A stretch of DNA of 64,000 bases, taken from assembly GCA_902801625.1 (NCBI GenBank), contig CADCJI010000022.1, forward strand, positions 1 to 64,000, read 5' to 3'. Source of the stretch: an uncultured Bacteroidia bacterium. GTDB lineage: Bacteria; Bacteroidota; Bacteroidia; Bacteroidales; F082. Within the stretch, counting starts at the first letter, position 1, and each line of letters starts with the position of its first letter. Under the pieces are notes generated by a model. It was not told the origin of the DNA and did not search any database. It saw only the letters and a list, made by a program, of their open reading frames with translations. The position numbers and the translations under genes were made by a program. Below, piece after piece: positions 50,501 through 57,664 of the stretch.

Positions 50501-50965
50501 CGTGGCATACACGCCTTGTGTGCCAGTGCCAGCATCGATGGCGGCACGGGCTTGTGCCACAGTGTAAGGATTGTTCTGGGTGCCAGGAGCATTGCTGTCA
50601 GTAACAGTAAGTTCGTAAGAGCCTTCAGAAGGTCTGTATTGATCTTCAACGCCTGCATAGCTGGCGGTGATGGTGGTGGTACCAACGGCAACGAGAGTGA
50701 CTTCGCCGTTAGCATCGATGGTGGCAACGCCAGTGTTGCTCGAAGACCAAGTGACAGTGGCACCGCTGATGGTATTGTTTTCATTATCCTTGACGGTAGC
50801 TGTCAGAGTGCCAGCATTTGTGCCTTGGTAAATATCGGTGTTGAAGTTTTGAGGCACATTGATAGTGGTAGTGGTGGCAACGGCGGCTGAAGGTAAGCCA
50901 AGAGTAATAGTAAACTTGCTAATCTGGGCATAACTTGATGCATTAGAAGGACGTGACATGGTCAC
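47564..50965 (-). CDS. Secreted multidomain protein with type IX sorting domain (3' part of a frameshifted gene)
   Basis: This 1133-residue frame continues the gene at 51064-52098. Visible modules are a BIG2-type Ig-like domain (ATVTWSSSNTGVATIDANGE), an OB-fold-like region (PYTVAQARAAIDAG to YEFGSGCQLVSL) and a module ITVNPDVVDLDAEMHTIQIP repeated as ITVNPDEVNVDAEEHDGTLD. A long beta-rich region follows, and the end is a type A sorting domain (LQVIDITGRIVKSESVNG then GVYMLRLVNGDNVKVQKVVV). The sorting domain implies export by the type IX system. Its own start is not real: the frame is open upstream to about 51070. Confidence 0.78.
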   Translation of the reverse strand: MTMSRPSNASSYAQISKFTITLGLPSAAVATTTTINVPQNFNTDIYQGTNAGTLTATVKDNENNTISGATVTWSSSNTGVATIDANGEVTLVAVGTTTITASYAGVEDQYRPSEGSYELTVTDSNAPGTQNNPYTVAQARAAIDAGTGTQGVYATGIVSSIETAWSTQYSNITFNFVDNSGDTDFLQAYRCVSGTDVDASTVAVGDVVVVYGNLTKYGSTYEFGSGCQLVSLTHPVITEPTITVNPDVVDLDAEMHTIQIPFTYDNIVVTNYESFAVHHYDAEDEEIQNTPETPWYIPGVTGNNDEGYKLSVFVSANEGEARTAYMKVSALDAASNTVYSNRVTINQAAYVAPTYAELPFAFNGGKADIEETDGLYENELGTDYSATSNPNTRLKFDTTGDWLLLQFDERPGTLTFDIKGNSFSGGTFKVQTSADGVSYSDLETYTTFGNNETYEEEFDNLGENVRYIKWIYTNKSSGNVGLGNIALAEYVAPAFVASITVNPDEVNVDAEEHDGTLDLTYENLTITDMTDFDIQFCDANGDELSEEPDWIEVLVAEQDPTIGEGYVVSYYMVENEGPDARTAYFKVYAMDDETNLVYSNLVTISQAAPVAPATGDAYALYTGELVEGDYLIVYDGGAMNTTVTNDRLQYEDVIVNNDVIVTDNAAIVWHIAPSGQYWTIYNANAEAYAASTGAKNKAQMLSDGTDDKALWTVSGTETYEFVNKKNTANNVNANLRKNDTYGFACYATGTGGALSLYKKVALPINGYGDNSNPGGYYLIASPLGTINPANVTGMLSDTYDLYYFDQEGDNDGNEWINYKGGSFNLEPGTGYLYAHNSTITLNFTGTPIEGTDYEVELRRNESARFKGWNLVGNPFTKTAYIDNTHNAYYTMDAAGALFVPVTGNSVDPMEGIFVVAKSDEEIITFSTTNPNEVKCSTLALNLSQGQSLLDRAIVRFDEGSQLPKLQFNRNSSKVCIPMDDEDYAVVRAEEMGEMPVNFKAESNGTYSLNFGMDNVEFAYLHLIDNLTGNEVDLLQTPSYSFEAKTTDYENRFKLVFATGDNSNEDNFAYFSNGSFVINNEGNATLQVIDITGRIVKSESVNGCANVNVNGAVGVYMLRLVNGDNVKVQKVVVK

Positions 50966-51063
50966 TGTTGAAGAAGAGCCCGTCCATGTTGTTGTCGTAT
51001 TATCATATCCCGTCGGAGAGAATGTCAGATCACTATAGGAACCTGAAACCGTAAGCGCGATGC

Positions 51064-52098
51064 TTATAATCGAGCAGTGAAGGTCAAATTGTTGTCCTTA
51101 TAGAAACGCATGGCAGACAAATTGGCATACGTTGAGCCGTTTCCACGGGTCCAATGCAATGAAACATTATCCTGGCTACCGTTAAGTTCATCATAAGTGG
51201 ATCCACTAAATTGGCCAGTTTTGCCCCAAAATTCATAATTTGGAATTATCTCAATAGTAGTTGGTTGCACATATGGTTCACTACTTGTTACTGTAAGCAC
51301 ATATGTTGCTGAAGATGAACCATAAATTCCGCTTTCACCAGCATAACTCGCCGTGATAGTGGTGGTGCCAGCTGCAACTAATGTCACTGCACCACTGTTA
51401 TCAATAGTTGCAATATTAGTATTACTAGAAGACCAAGTAACAGCAGCTCCGCTAATGATTGTATTGTTGGTGTTTTCTTTTACTGTTGCGCTCAACGAAC
51501 CAGCTGTTGTGCTTGTATAAACATCCGTGTTAGAAATGCCTGAATCATCAATTGTTACTGTAGTTGCCGTGACTGATGATCCAGTAGTTTCCCAAACAAA
51601 AGCAATGCTAGAGATATAAACAGCACCATTATATGAGCGAATACCGACATATTCGTAATCACCTGAAACTGTAATAGTGCCAGTACTGGAGACAGAACCC
51701 AATTTAGTTCCTTGATTAGTGGCATTGTATAATTGGGCAGCGCCAGTGTAAGCTGTGTTTTTGCCATAAACATCTATTGTGTTACTACCACTAGCCACAT
51801 TGATTGTTATGGATTTAATTTTGCCGCCTGAAACTGTGCTGACAATACCGCAATCACTACCACTGCTTCTTAATTGAATATTAGCATTGTTATTAAGAGC
51901 ACTTTTACCAGCATAAACAGCATCAGATGTAAGTGAAACATTCGAAAACGCTGTGTACGACGTACCTGTTGCGGCCAAATCAGCAGCAGTCATATTATCC
52001 GTCACTGTGGCTTTTGTCTGTCCCCACACACCCATCGGGATAGCAAGGGTCACGAGCAGCGCGAGGGCTGCGGTTAGGATTGTAAATCTCCTTTTCAT
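51064..52098 (-). CDS. Secreted multidomain protein, 5' part up to the frameshift
   Basis: The 344-residue frame starts at 52098 with a signal peptide (ILTAALALLVTLAIPMGVWG). It carries a beta-sandwich region and a BIG2-like Ig domain (AAVTWSSSNTNIATIDNSGA). It stops at TTCTATAAGG..., after NNLTFTARL. Shifting one base restores SISIALTVSGSYSDLTFSPT and joins the frame at 47564-50965, so the two are one gene of about 1500 codons with a single-base indel near 51065-51075. No homopolymer is present there. Confidence 0.75.
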   Translation of the reverse strand: MKRRFTILTAALALLVTLAIPMGVWGQTKATVTDNMTAADLAATGTSYTAFSNVSLTSDAVYAGKSALNNNANIQLRSSGSDCGIVSTVSGGKIKSITINVASGSNTIDVYGKNTAYTGAAQLYNATNQGTKLGSVSSTGTITVSGDYEYVGIRSYNGAVYISSIAFVWETTGSSVTATTVTIDDSGISNTDVYTSTTAGSLSATVKENTNNTIISGAAVTWSSSNTNIATIDNSGAVTLVAAGTTTITASYAGESGIYGSSSATYVLTVTSSEPYVQPTTIEIIPNYEFWGKTGQFSGSTYDELNGSQDNVSLHWTRGNGSTYANLSAMRFYKDNNLTFTARL

Positions 52099-52135
52099 TT
52101 TTGTTTTGTTGTTTAAATGGTTGTTATTTGATTGT

Positions 52136-52471
52136 TTAAGATTCAAGATTTAAAGATTTAAACCTGTCGCTGTTTTTCAATGAATTGGGGTTTTGTCGAC
52201 AATCCCAAGCCATCAGTATCGAGCAGGTTTCGTTTTCATAGAGGTAAATGAGTTTATATCTGCGAATTACGACAATATAGCGATAGTTTCTATTGTATTG
52301 TTCAAGCAAAGGTTCCTTGGGTCCCATTTCAGGCATCGGCATCAAACGACGTGCAGCATCGAGAAACTCTTCCATAAGCCTTTTTGCAAAGGAGTGGGAG
52401 AATCCGTCATAATAACGGAAAATAGCCTCCGCGTCTTGCCTTGCCGAAGATGTCCATACAACTTTTACCAT
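52136..52471 (-). CDS. ParE/RelE-superfamily toxin
   Basis: The 111-residue protein matches the ParE/RelE fold: VVWTSSARQDAEAIFRYYDG, LMPMPEMGPKEPLLEQY and YRYIVVIRRYKLIYLYENET. It overlaps the antitoxin gene by 7 bp. Its last ten residues (SDRFKSLNLES) are encoded by the TTTAAATCTTTAAATCTTGA repeat that elsewhere is intergenic, so the C terminus appears to have been extended into a repeat. Confidence 0.85.
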   Translation of the reverse strand: MVKVVWTSSARQDAEAIFRYYDGFSHSFAKRLMEEFLDAARRLMPMPEMGPKEPLLEQYNRNYRYIVVIRRYKLIYLYENETCSILMAWDCRQNPNSLKNSDRFKSLNLES

Positions 52472-52746
52472 GATGCTACAAGGGCTTCAAATTCTTCATG
52501 GGTCATTAGGTCTCTTCCCGCATCAACATCGGAGGTGGCTTTCAGGACATGTTGCACGACTTCTTCTTCCGTGTATTGGCATGGCGGAGGCGTTGTGCTC
52601 TTGGCTTCAAGCTGGGCGGCATAATAGTCGAGCAAGAGCTCTTCCACCTGCTGCTGGAGCCAAAGCTGCAAGGCGTTATCGTCGGCGAAGGAAGGTCTCA
52701 CTTTTTCCACCAAAGTATCGCTCAGTGTTATGTTGTAACTGCACAT
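52465..52746 (-). CDS. Antitoxin of the ParE/RelE-type module
   Basis: The 93-residue protein starts MCSYNITLSDTLVEKVRPSF, has a helical dimerisation region (LQLWLQQQVEELLLDYYAAQ) and an acidic C-terminal tail that should wrap the toxin (EEEVVQHVLKATSDVDAGRD). The overlap with the toxin gene supports pairing. It is homologous in its first 40 residues to the gene at 52859. Confidence 0.75.
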   Translation of the reverse strand: MCSYNITLSDTLVEKVRPSFADDNALQLWLQQQVEELLLDYYAAQLEAKSTTPPPCQYTEEEVVQHVLKATSDVDAGRDLMTHEEFEALVASW

Positions 52747-52858
52747 GACTTGTTGTTTGTTTTTTATGTTTGTTATTTGATTGTTTAAGATTTAAGATTC
52801 AAAGATTCTTTTTCGTGCATGTTTTGGGCATGGCAGGCATCTACAACGACGGAATACT

Positions 52859-53068
52859 TCATGGTCGAGCGTATTCTTTTCTTACAGTTTCGTGCAACAT
52901 TACACGCAGTTCTTCAACATCCATTGTCTCTTCATCCTCCAGTCGCATTTGGTGCATACGAGAGTCTATCAACTCCTGGACCCAAAGGCGAATGGCAGCC
53001 GTGGTGTCCAGTTCAGGGAGCAAATCCCGAATGGCAGTCTCATCTATGTCTATGCTTATCGTGCACAT
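52859..53068 (-). CDS. Orphan antitoxin-like protein, paralogue of 52465-52746
   Basis: The 69-residue protein MCTISIDIDETAIRDLLPEL..., with AAIRLWVQELIDSRMHQM, shares the start and helix pattern of the neighbouring antitoxin, but no toxin follows it. It may be a remnant of a duplicated module or a regulator. It is separated from the antitoxin gene by an ATTTAAGATTCAAAGATTC repeat. Confidence 0.55.
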   Translation of the reverse strand: MCTISIDIDETAIRDLLPELDTTAAIRLWVQELIDSRMHQMRLEDEETMDVEELRVMLHETVRKEYARP

Positions 53069-53473
53069 CTGTATTTGTCCTTTCTTTTCTTTAGTTCTAT
53101 TTGTTTGTTTAAATGGTTGTTATTTGATTGTTTATGATTTAAGATTCAAAGATTATATTTAACTACGGATTTCACGGATTTTTACGGATTGGTTTTCAGC
53201 AATTTTGGGGTCGCAGGCTCCCGATTGGTACGGATGGGCTGGCGATTTTGTTCTCATTTAGGGGTCATAGGCTAGTTTGTAACTATTTCATCCTTAGCTA
53301 TATACACTATAATAGCAACCCGAAAGAGGCTACTTCTTTTCAGGTGCAAAAGTACTTATTTATTTAATAAGGTGTGGCGAAAACTTTTGAAACGAAGGAT
53401 TAAGTTATCAACAGGTGTTGATAACTTTTTTCTTCGCAGCGCTACAGCCGCTCTCAGGATGTCGGCCTAATGC
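53069..53473. other. Non-coding stretch with repeat, -7 box and hairpin
   Basis: ACGGATTTCACGG, ACGGATTGG and GGTCGCAGGCTCCC (53164-53225) recur at 55005-55070. A minus-strand TACTTTTG box at 53347-53354 could start a roughly 270-base leader into the antitoxin-like gene. AAGTTATCAAC (53402-53412) and GTTGATAACTT (53417-53427) form a perfect hairpin followed by a T run on the plus strand. No gene was seen. Confidence 0.5.
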
Positions 53474-54886
53474 TCAATGCCCGTAGCTCGAGCCGTCGAA
53501 GCAGTGCGTGCAGAGGTCGCACTTGGGCAGGCCGATGGCGTTCACCACGCTCTCCAAGGTATTGAACTTCAGAGAGTCCACACCGACGTGCTTGCGGAGC
53601 ATCTCAATCAAATTGGCATACTCAGGTGTCGTCGGATCGCAATACTTCTCAATGTTGGCGTCCTGGTCGCCTTCCAGCTCCTCCACGCAGCGGCGGGTGA
53701 TGAGCTCCAGGATGTTCTTCGAAGCCGAGAAGTTGAGGAAAGGACAGCCGTACATCAAGGGCGGACAGCTGATGCGCACATGCACCTCTTGGGCGCCGTA
53801 GTCGTAGAGCATCTTCACGTTGTCGCGCAGCTGGGTGCCGCGCACGATGCTGTCGTCGCAGAAAGCCACCTTCTTGCCTTCCAACAAGGCGCGGTTGGGG
53901 ATGAGCTTCATCTTGGCCACATGCTCGCGCTGGCTCTGGTTGACAGGCATAAAGCTCCGCGACCAAGTGGGGGTGTACTTCACCACGCCACGCATATACG
54001 GCACCTTGCGCACGTTGGAGTAGCCCAAGGCCATGCCGATGCCCGAGTCGGGGATGGCAGAGACGTAGTCGATGTCGACATAGTCGTGCTTGCCCATCTC
54101 GCGGCCTTCGTTGTAGCGCGCCTCCTCCACGTTGATGCCCTCATAGTCGGTGGCAGGATAGCCGTAGTAGATCCAAAGGAAAGAGCACACCTGCTTCTTG
54201 GGGTTGGGCGCCAGCAGCTGCTGCACGCCGTCGACGGTCACCTTGACGATTTCGCCCGGGCCGACGTTGTAGCAAGTCATGTAGTCGAGGTTGATGTAGC
54301 TGTGGCTCTCGGAGGCCACTACATAGCCTTCCTCGCCCTTGCCCACCACGATGGGGGTGCGGCCGAGGTAGTCGCGTGCGGCGATGATGCCGTCTTCGGT
54401 GAGGATGATCATCGAGCAGGAGCCTTTCACCTTTTCGTACACATTCTTGATGCCGTCCACGAAGTCCTCGCCCTGGGTGATGAGGAGGGCCACCAGCTCG
54501 GTGGGGTTGGTGAAGCCCATGCTCAGCTCGGCGAAGTGCTGCTTGTTGGCGAGGCAGTGGTCGACCAGCTCGTCGATGTTGTTGATTTTGGCCACCGTGC
54601 TGATGGCGAACTTGCCCAAGTGCGAGTTAACGATGATGGGTTGCGGGTCGGTGTCGCTGATGACGCCGATGCCGAGGTTGCCCTCAAACTTATTCACAGC
54701 CATCTCATCGCTGAACTTCGTGCGGAAATAGGAGTTCTCGATGTCGTGGATCGAACGGTGGAAACGTTCGCCGTCGTAGGTCACCATACCGGCGCGCTTG
54801 GTGCCGAGATGTGAGTGATAGTCAATGCCATAGAACAAATCCTGCGCGCAGGGTCGTTTCAAAACAGTGCCAAAGAAGCCGCCCAT
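53474..54886 (-). CDS. PurF-like amidophosphoribosyltransferase homologue lacking the N-terminal Cys
   Basis: The 470-residue protein aligns with PurF throughout. The glutaminase-like N-terminal half has YHSHLGTKRAGM and NSHLGKFAIS; the phosphoribosyltransferase half has VAFCDDSIVRGTQLRDNV, the PRPP loop, and IPDSGIGMALGYS. The N terminus is MGGFFGTV, whereas active PurF begins Met-Cys-Gly with Cys as the glutaminase nucleophile. The first step would then need free ammonia or another donor, or the enzyme has another role. The C-terminal CDLCTHCFDGSSYG is conserved in such Bacteroidota homologues as I recall them. A hairpin plus U run sits in its leader. Confidence 0.85.
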   Translation of the reverse strand: MGGFFGTVLKRPCAQDLFYGIDYHSHLGTKRAGMVTYDGERFHRSIHDIENSYFRTKFSDEMAVNKFEGNLGIGVISDTDPQPIIVNSHLGKFAISTVAKINNIDELVDHCLANKQHFAELSMGFTNPTELVALLITQGEDFVDGIKNVYEKVKGSCSMIILTEDGIIAARDYLGRTPIVVGKGEEGYVVASESHSYINLDYMTCYNVGPGEIVKVTVDGVQQLLAPNPKKQVCSFLWIYYGYPATDYEGINVEEARYNEGREMGKHDYVDIDYVSAIPDSGIGMALGYSNVRKVPYMRGVVKYTPTWSRSFMPVNQSQREHVAKMKLIPNRALLEGKKVAFCDDSIVRGTQLRDNVKMLYDYGAQEVHVRISCPPLMYGCPFLNFSASKNILELITRRCVEELEGDQDANIEKYCDPTTPEYANLIEMLRKHVGVDSLKFNTLESVVNAIGLPKCDLCTHCFDGSSYGH

Positions 54887-54908
54887 AGTGTTTTCAATTT
54901 AAGGTTAT

Positions 54909-54959
54909 AAAAACAAAAAACATCTGCGGGAGGTGTCCCGTAGATGGACTGCAAAAGTA
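54909..54959 (-). promoter_or_regulatory. -7 box followed by a terminator-like hairpin in the PurF-like leader
   Basis: TACTTTTG (54952-54959, minus) is followed within about six bases by CATCTACGGG-acacct-CCCGCAGATG (54921-54946), a 10-bp stem with one G.T pair, then TTTTTTGTTTTT. The hairpin would occupy the first bases of the transcript, and the start codon is 23 bases further on. It could be an attenuator or a 5' stabiliser. Confidence 0.65.
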
Positions 54960-54997
54960 GAGAAAAAAGTAAATGGATGGAAAAAAAATTCAAGATT

Positions 54998-55377
54998 TCA
55001 TTTAACTACGGATTTTACAGATTATTACGGATTTGGATTCGACAATTTTGAGGTCGCAGGCTCCCTATGGGTACGGAAGGGATTAGCAGGTATCAGGTTC
55101 GAATGATATCCAATAGTCTTTCGTTACAACTTTGTTGTATATCCGATAATTTATCGAACAACTATCGGAGAACTATCGAACAACTATCAGACAACTATTG
55201 GACAAAGATAGAAGTTGGTCCCTACTTGGTGGCTGCCACAGGCACTTCTGCCTTGGTACTACGCCTTACCCCAATGCCTCATCGCGAAGGAACGCCCGCG
55301 ATGAGGCTAAAGGGCAATCAACAATTAAACAATCAACAAATCAACAATTAAACATCCAACGATTCAACAATTATAAC
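54998..55377. other. Repeat-filled non-coding stretch before the Sua5-like gene
   Basis: It contains the second copy of the ACGGATT/GGTCGCAGGCTCCC element (55005-55070), a tandem AACTATCGGAG/AACAACTATC array (55155-55200), a perfect hairpin GCCTCATCGCG/CGCGATGAGGC (55276-55307) and AACAATTAAAC/ATCAACA repeats (55318-55370). No gene was seen. Confidence 0.7.
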
Positions 55378-55385
55378 TATTTTTG
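55378..55385 (+). promoter_or_regulatory. -7 box of the Sua5/YrdC gene
   Basis: TATTTTTG, 20 bases before the ATG at 55406. Confidence 0.5.
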
Positions 55386-55405
55386 CCGAAATTTTCTGTA
55401 AGCCT

Positions 55406-56023
55406 ATGATACTCAAACTCTACCCTACCGATCCCAACCCTCGCTACGTCAAGATGATTTTGGAATGCTTGGCCGACGGCGGCACCATCATCTTCCCCAC
55501 CGACACCTTGTACGGCTTGGGCGGCTGCATCAACAACCCGCGCACCTTCGAGCGCATCTGCCAGATCAAGGGCATCAAGAAGGAGAAGGCCAACTTCTCG
55601 TTCATCTTCCACGACCTCAGTATGTTGAGTGAGTTCACCAAGCCCATCAACAACGATGTCTTCAAGATGATGAAGCGCAACCTTCCGGGAGCCTTCACCT
55701 TCATTTTGGAGGCCAACAACAACATCCCGCGCATCTTCCAGAGCAAGAAGAAGACCATCGGCATCCGCATCCCCGACCAGCCCATCATCACGAACATCGT
55801 GAGGGAGTTCGGGAGTCCCATCATGACCACTTCGTTGGCCGATCAAGAAGACGAGATCAACCCCTACCTCACCGACCCTGAGGAGATTCACGACCGTTAC
55901 AAGGACTTGGTGGACATCGTCATCGACGGCGGTGCGGGCGAGAACGAAGAGAGTACCGTAGTGGATTGCACTGACAATGAGATTGTTATCATTCGTCAGG
56001 GCAAAGGATTGTTGGACGAATGA
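55406..56023 (+). CDS. L-threonylcarbamoyladenylate synthase family (Sua5/YciO/YrdC)
   Basis: The 205-residue protein shows the YrdC pocket motifs GGTIIFPTDTLYGLGG near residue 24, KGIKKEKANFSFIFHD near 55, RNLPGAFTFILEAN and TIGIRIPDQPI. The family makes threonylcarbamoyl-AMP for t6A37 tRNA modification. Bacterial genomes often encode a second, YciO-type member of uncertain activity. KGIKKEKAN (rather than KxRxxxxP) leans towards YciO, so the functional name is tentative. Confidence 0.85.
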   Translation: MILKLYPTDPNPRYVKMILECLADGGTIIFPTDTLYGLGGCINNPRTFERICQIKGIKKEKANFSFIFHDLSMLSEFTKPINNDVFKMMKRNLPGAFTFILEANNNIPRIFQSKKKTIGIRIPDQPIITNIVREFGSPIMTTSLADQEDEINPYLTDPEEIHDRYKDLVDIVIDGGAGENEESTVVDCTDNEIVIIRQGKGLLDE

Positions 56024-56065
56024 AAAAAAATTGGCTGAAAAAGTCAATGATAACGAAAAAAGCTG

Positions 56066-56073
56066 TACTTTTG
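56066..56073 (+). promoter_or_regulatory. -7 box of tRNA-Lys
   Basis: TACTTTTG, 46 bases before the mature tRNA. Between them is a CACCCCCTGAAAGGGGGG fragment of the palindrome family found in rho. Confidence 0.45.
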
Positions 56074-56119
56074 CACCCGCTTAACAGCCCTCACCCCCTG
56101 AAAGGGGGGAATCGAGGAT

Positions 56120-56192
56120 GACTCGGTAGCTCAGCAGGTAGAGCACAACACTTTTAATGTTGGGGTCCTGGGTTCGAGCCCCAGCCGGGTCA
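56120..56192 (+). tRNA. tRNA-Lys(UUU)
   Basis: The acceptor arms GACTCGG and CCGGGTC pair (one G.U), the anticodon loop CTTTTAA shows TTT, and the T arm CTGGGTTCGAGCCCCAG is canonical. CCA is not encoded. Confidence 0.95.
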
Positions 56193-56206
56193 CAAATTCC
56201 GAAAAT

Positions 56207-56241
56207 AGACCTAATTGATTTCCAATCAGTTAGGTCTTTTT
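56207..56241 (+). terminator. Terminator after tRNA-Lys
   Basis: AGACCTAATTGATT and AATCAGTTAGGTCT pair, followed by TTTTC. Confidence 0.85.
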
Positions 56242-56277
56242 CATACCCCAAAAACGGCCTGCCGTGTCAACCGCGTG

Positions 56278-56523
56278 TCAACGGTTGTCTTTATAAAACG
56301 CAATCAACTCCTCCATGGTAGCGAAAGGTTTCTCGTCGAGGTCCATCCAAACACCCTCGTTGAGGCACTGCATCTTCCAACCTGTCACCGCACCGTCGAC
56401 CATCACAGGCACAACGCGTCTGTCCATTCCAAGATTGAAGCCCTCTCCTATCAGGCCTTCATACGCCTTATTCATCTTATCGACGATGCCACTTAGACTA
56501 CCTTTTATCTTGTTATTTTGCAT
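56278..56523 (-). CDS. Small conserved-looking hypothetical protein
   Basis: The 81-residue protein MQNNKIKGSLSGIVDKMNKA... has a central beta segment (RRVVPVMVDGAVTGWKMQCL) and a C-terminal helix (ATMEELIAFYKDNR). No family recognised. It starts 20 bases after the CPBP protease gene ends, on the same strand, so the two may be cotranscribed. Confidence 0.5.
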   Translation of the reverse strand: MQNNKIKGSLSGIVDKMNKAYEGLIGEGFNLGMDRRVVPVMVDGAVTGWKMQCLNEGVWMDLDEKPFATMEELIAFYKDNR

Positions 56524-56543
56524 AAGATTGAACTTTTATTATT

Positions 56544-57581
56544 TTAAAGCGGGTCGTAGGTAGACTTGATGTTTAGCATAGTCTTCCTATTGTTTCCGAT
56601 GCATGTTGTTGTGGTGTCTATTTTGATGAGTCCTTCTTTTTCCATGGCAACAATAAGGCCGTGATGGTCGAATGGTTGTGTCTTGTATACAAGTGTGAAA
56701 CTACATTTTGGATAGTTGGAGTCAGGCACAAAGTTGAGTGAATCGTTTGGATCAGCTCCATTCTGCCACGCTTCATAAATCATAGCCTGATGGGCAAAAT
56801 TTGCAGTACTTCCAAAATAGTAATTGGTGTCAGCATCGTTAAAAAAACTCTTATCCTGCCTAATACTATCGTTGTGAACCAGCACAGGTTGAACCTCTAA
56901 ATGAAAATTCTCGTTGTCAATAGTTACAACACTATTGCTCACTTGACCGAACGACATTACATACATGAGGGCAATGACACTATTATGGAGAATATGTAAT
57001 CCCATTGACCAAAGAATGTTGTGATTAATGACGAGATAGGAGGCAACAAGACCAAAACCAAACTTATCAAATAATGCCACCAACCACATGAGCCAGCCTT
57101 CATTTTCGTCGTAGTTGCCTTCGTGTCCTACAGCAAAAAGGATAGACGAAAACAGCATAAGGACAAAGAGTCGCTTAGTTTTATCTCCACGGAAAAACAC
57201 GAGTATTGCAACACCGCAGAGTACAGTAAGCAGCGAAAGCCACCAGCCGATTGAATAACACGAAAAAGTCATGAGGGCAATGGAGGTGATTCCCGTCCAT
57301 AGTTTGCCGTTACCCCATAGACGGCAAGTGACTTCTTCGATAATCGGCCCTATGAAACCCATATAAATCATGATGGGCCAGATTCCAAACTGATATATCG
57401 ATAAGTAGATAGCATCCATTAAAGACCCACTCATCCCGTCGGCCGAAGAAGGATTGATGTAAGCATTTACGACCATGATGGCAAAACATATCACAATGAT
57501 GCCTAATCCCCCCCAAAGGGCCCAACGGAAAAGGCGCGGCTTACGGGCAGAAGCTGCGGGTGTGTTTTCGTTTGTGTCCAT
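56544..57581 (-). CDS. CPBP family intramembrane metalloprotease
   Basis: The 345-residue protein starts at 57581; a -7 box at 57600 excludes the upstream Met. It has six to seven hydrophobic segments (about 25-225). The CPBP motifs are present: GPIIEEVTCRL (EExxxR), FAVGHEGN (FxxxH) and LHILHNSVI (HxxxN-like). The C-terminal 100 residues are soluble and unusual for the family. Related proteins (Rce1/Abi) act in prenyl-protein processing, bacteriocin maturation or immunity. Substrate unknown. Confidence 0.85.
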   Translation of the reverse strand: MDTNENTPAASARKPRLFRWALWGGLGIIVICFAIMVVNAYINPSSADGMSGSLMDAIYLSIYQFGIWPIMIYMGFIGPIIEEVTCRLWGNGKLWTGITSIALMTFSCYSIGWWLSLLTVLCGVAILVFFRGDKTKRLFVLMLFSSILFAVGHEGNYDENEGWLMWLVALFDKFGFGLVASYLVINHNILWSMGLHILHNSVIALMYVMSFGQVSNSVVTIDNENFHLEVQPVLVHNDSIRQDKSFFNDADTNYYFGSTANFAHQAMIYEAWQNGADPNDSLNFVPDSNYPKCSFTLVYKTQPFDHHGLIVAMEKEGLIKIDTTTTCIGNNRKTMLNIKSTYDPL

Positions 57582-57599
57582 TTTATTGAATTTGTTTTG

Positions 57600-57646
57600 C
57601 AAAGATACATTATTCTTCGCAAACCACAATTTTTTGCTTATTTTTG
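57600..57646. promoter_or_regulatory. Divergent -7 boxes of the CPBP and UvrD/PcrA genes
   Basis: TATCTTTG on the minus strand (57600-57607) and TATTTTTG on the plus strand (57639-57646). The latter sets the helicase start at 57665, since an in-frame TTG at 57644 lies inside the box. Confidence 0.55.
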
Positions 57647-57664
57647 CATTCCAATTTTCCAACA

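Noticed and set aside
53402-53427. TTATCAACA palindrome resembling paired DnaA boxes, suggesting an origin
   Set aside because: The DnaA consensus is TTATNCACA and both copies deviate at the same position. There is only one pair, no AT-rich unwinding element, and no dnaA or dnaN nearby; it reads better as a hairpin.
56120-56300. tRNA-Lys as an integration site of a mobile element
   Set aside because: The downstream CGTGTCAACCGCGTGTCAAC repeat looked like an attachment site. However, no integrase, no second copy of the tRNA end and no accessory gene block follow.
57644-57664. TTG start of the UvrD/PcrA helicase at 57644
   Set aside because: The TTG overlaps the -7 box; the ATG at 57665 gives a normal N terminus.
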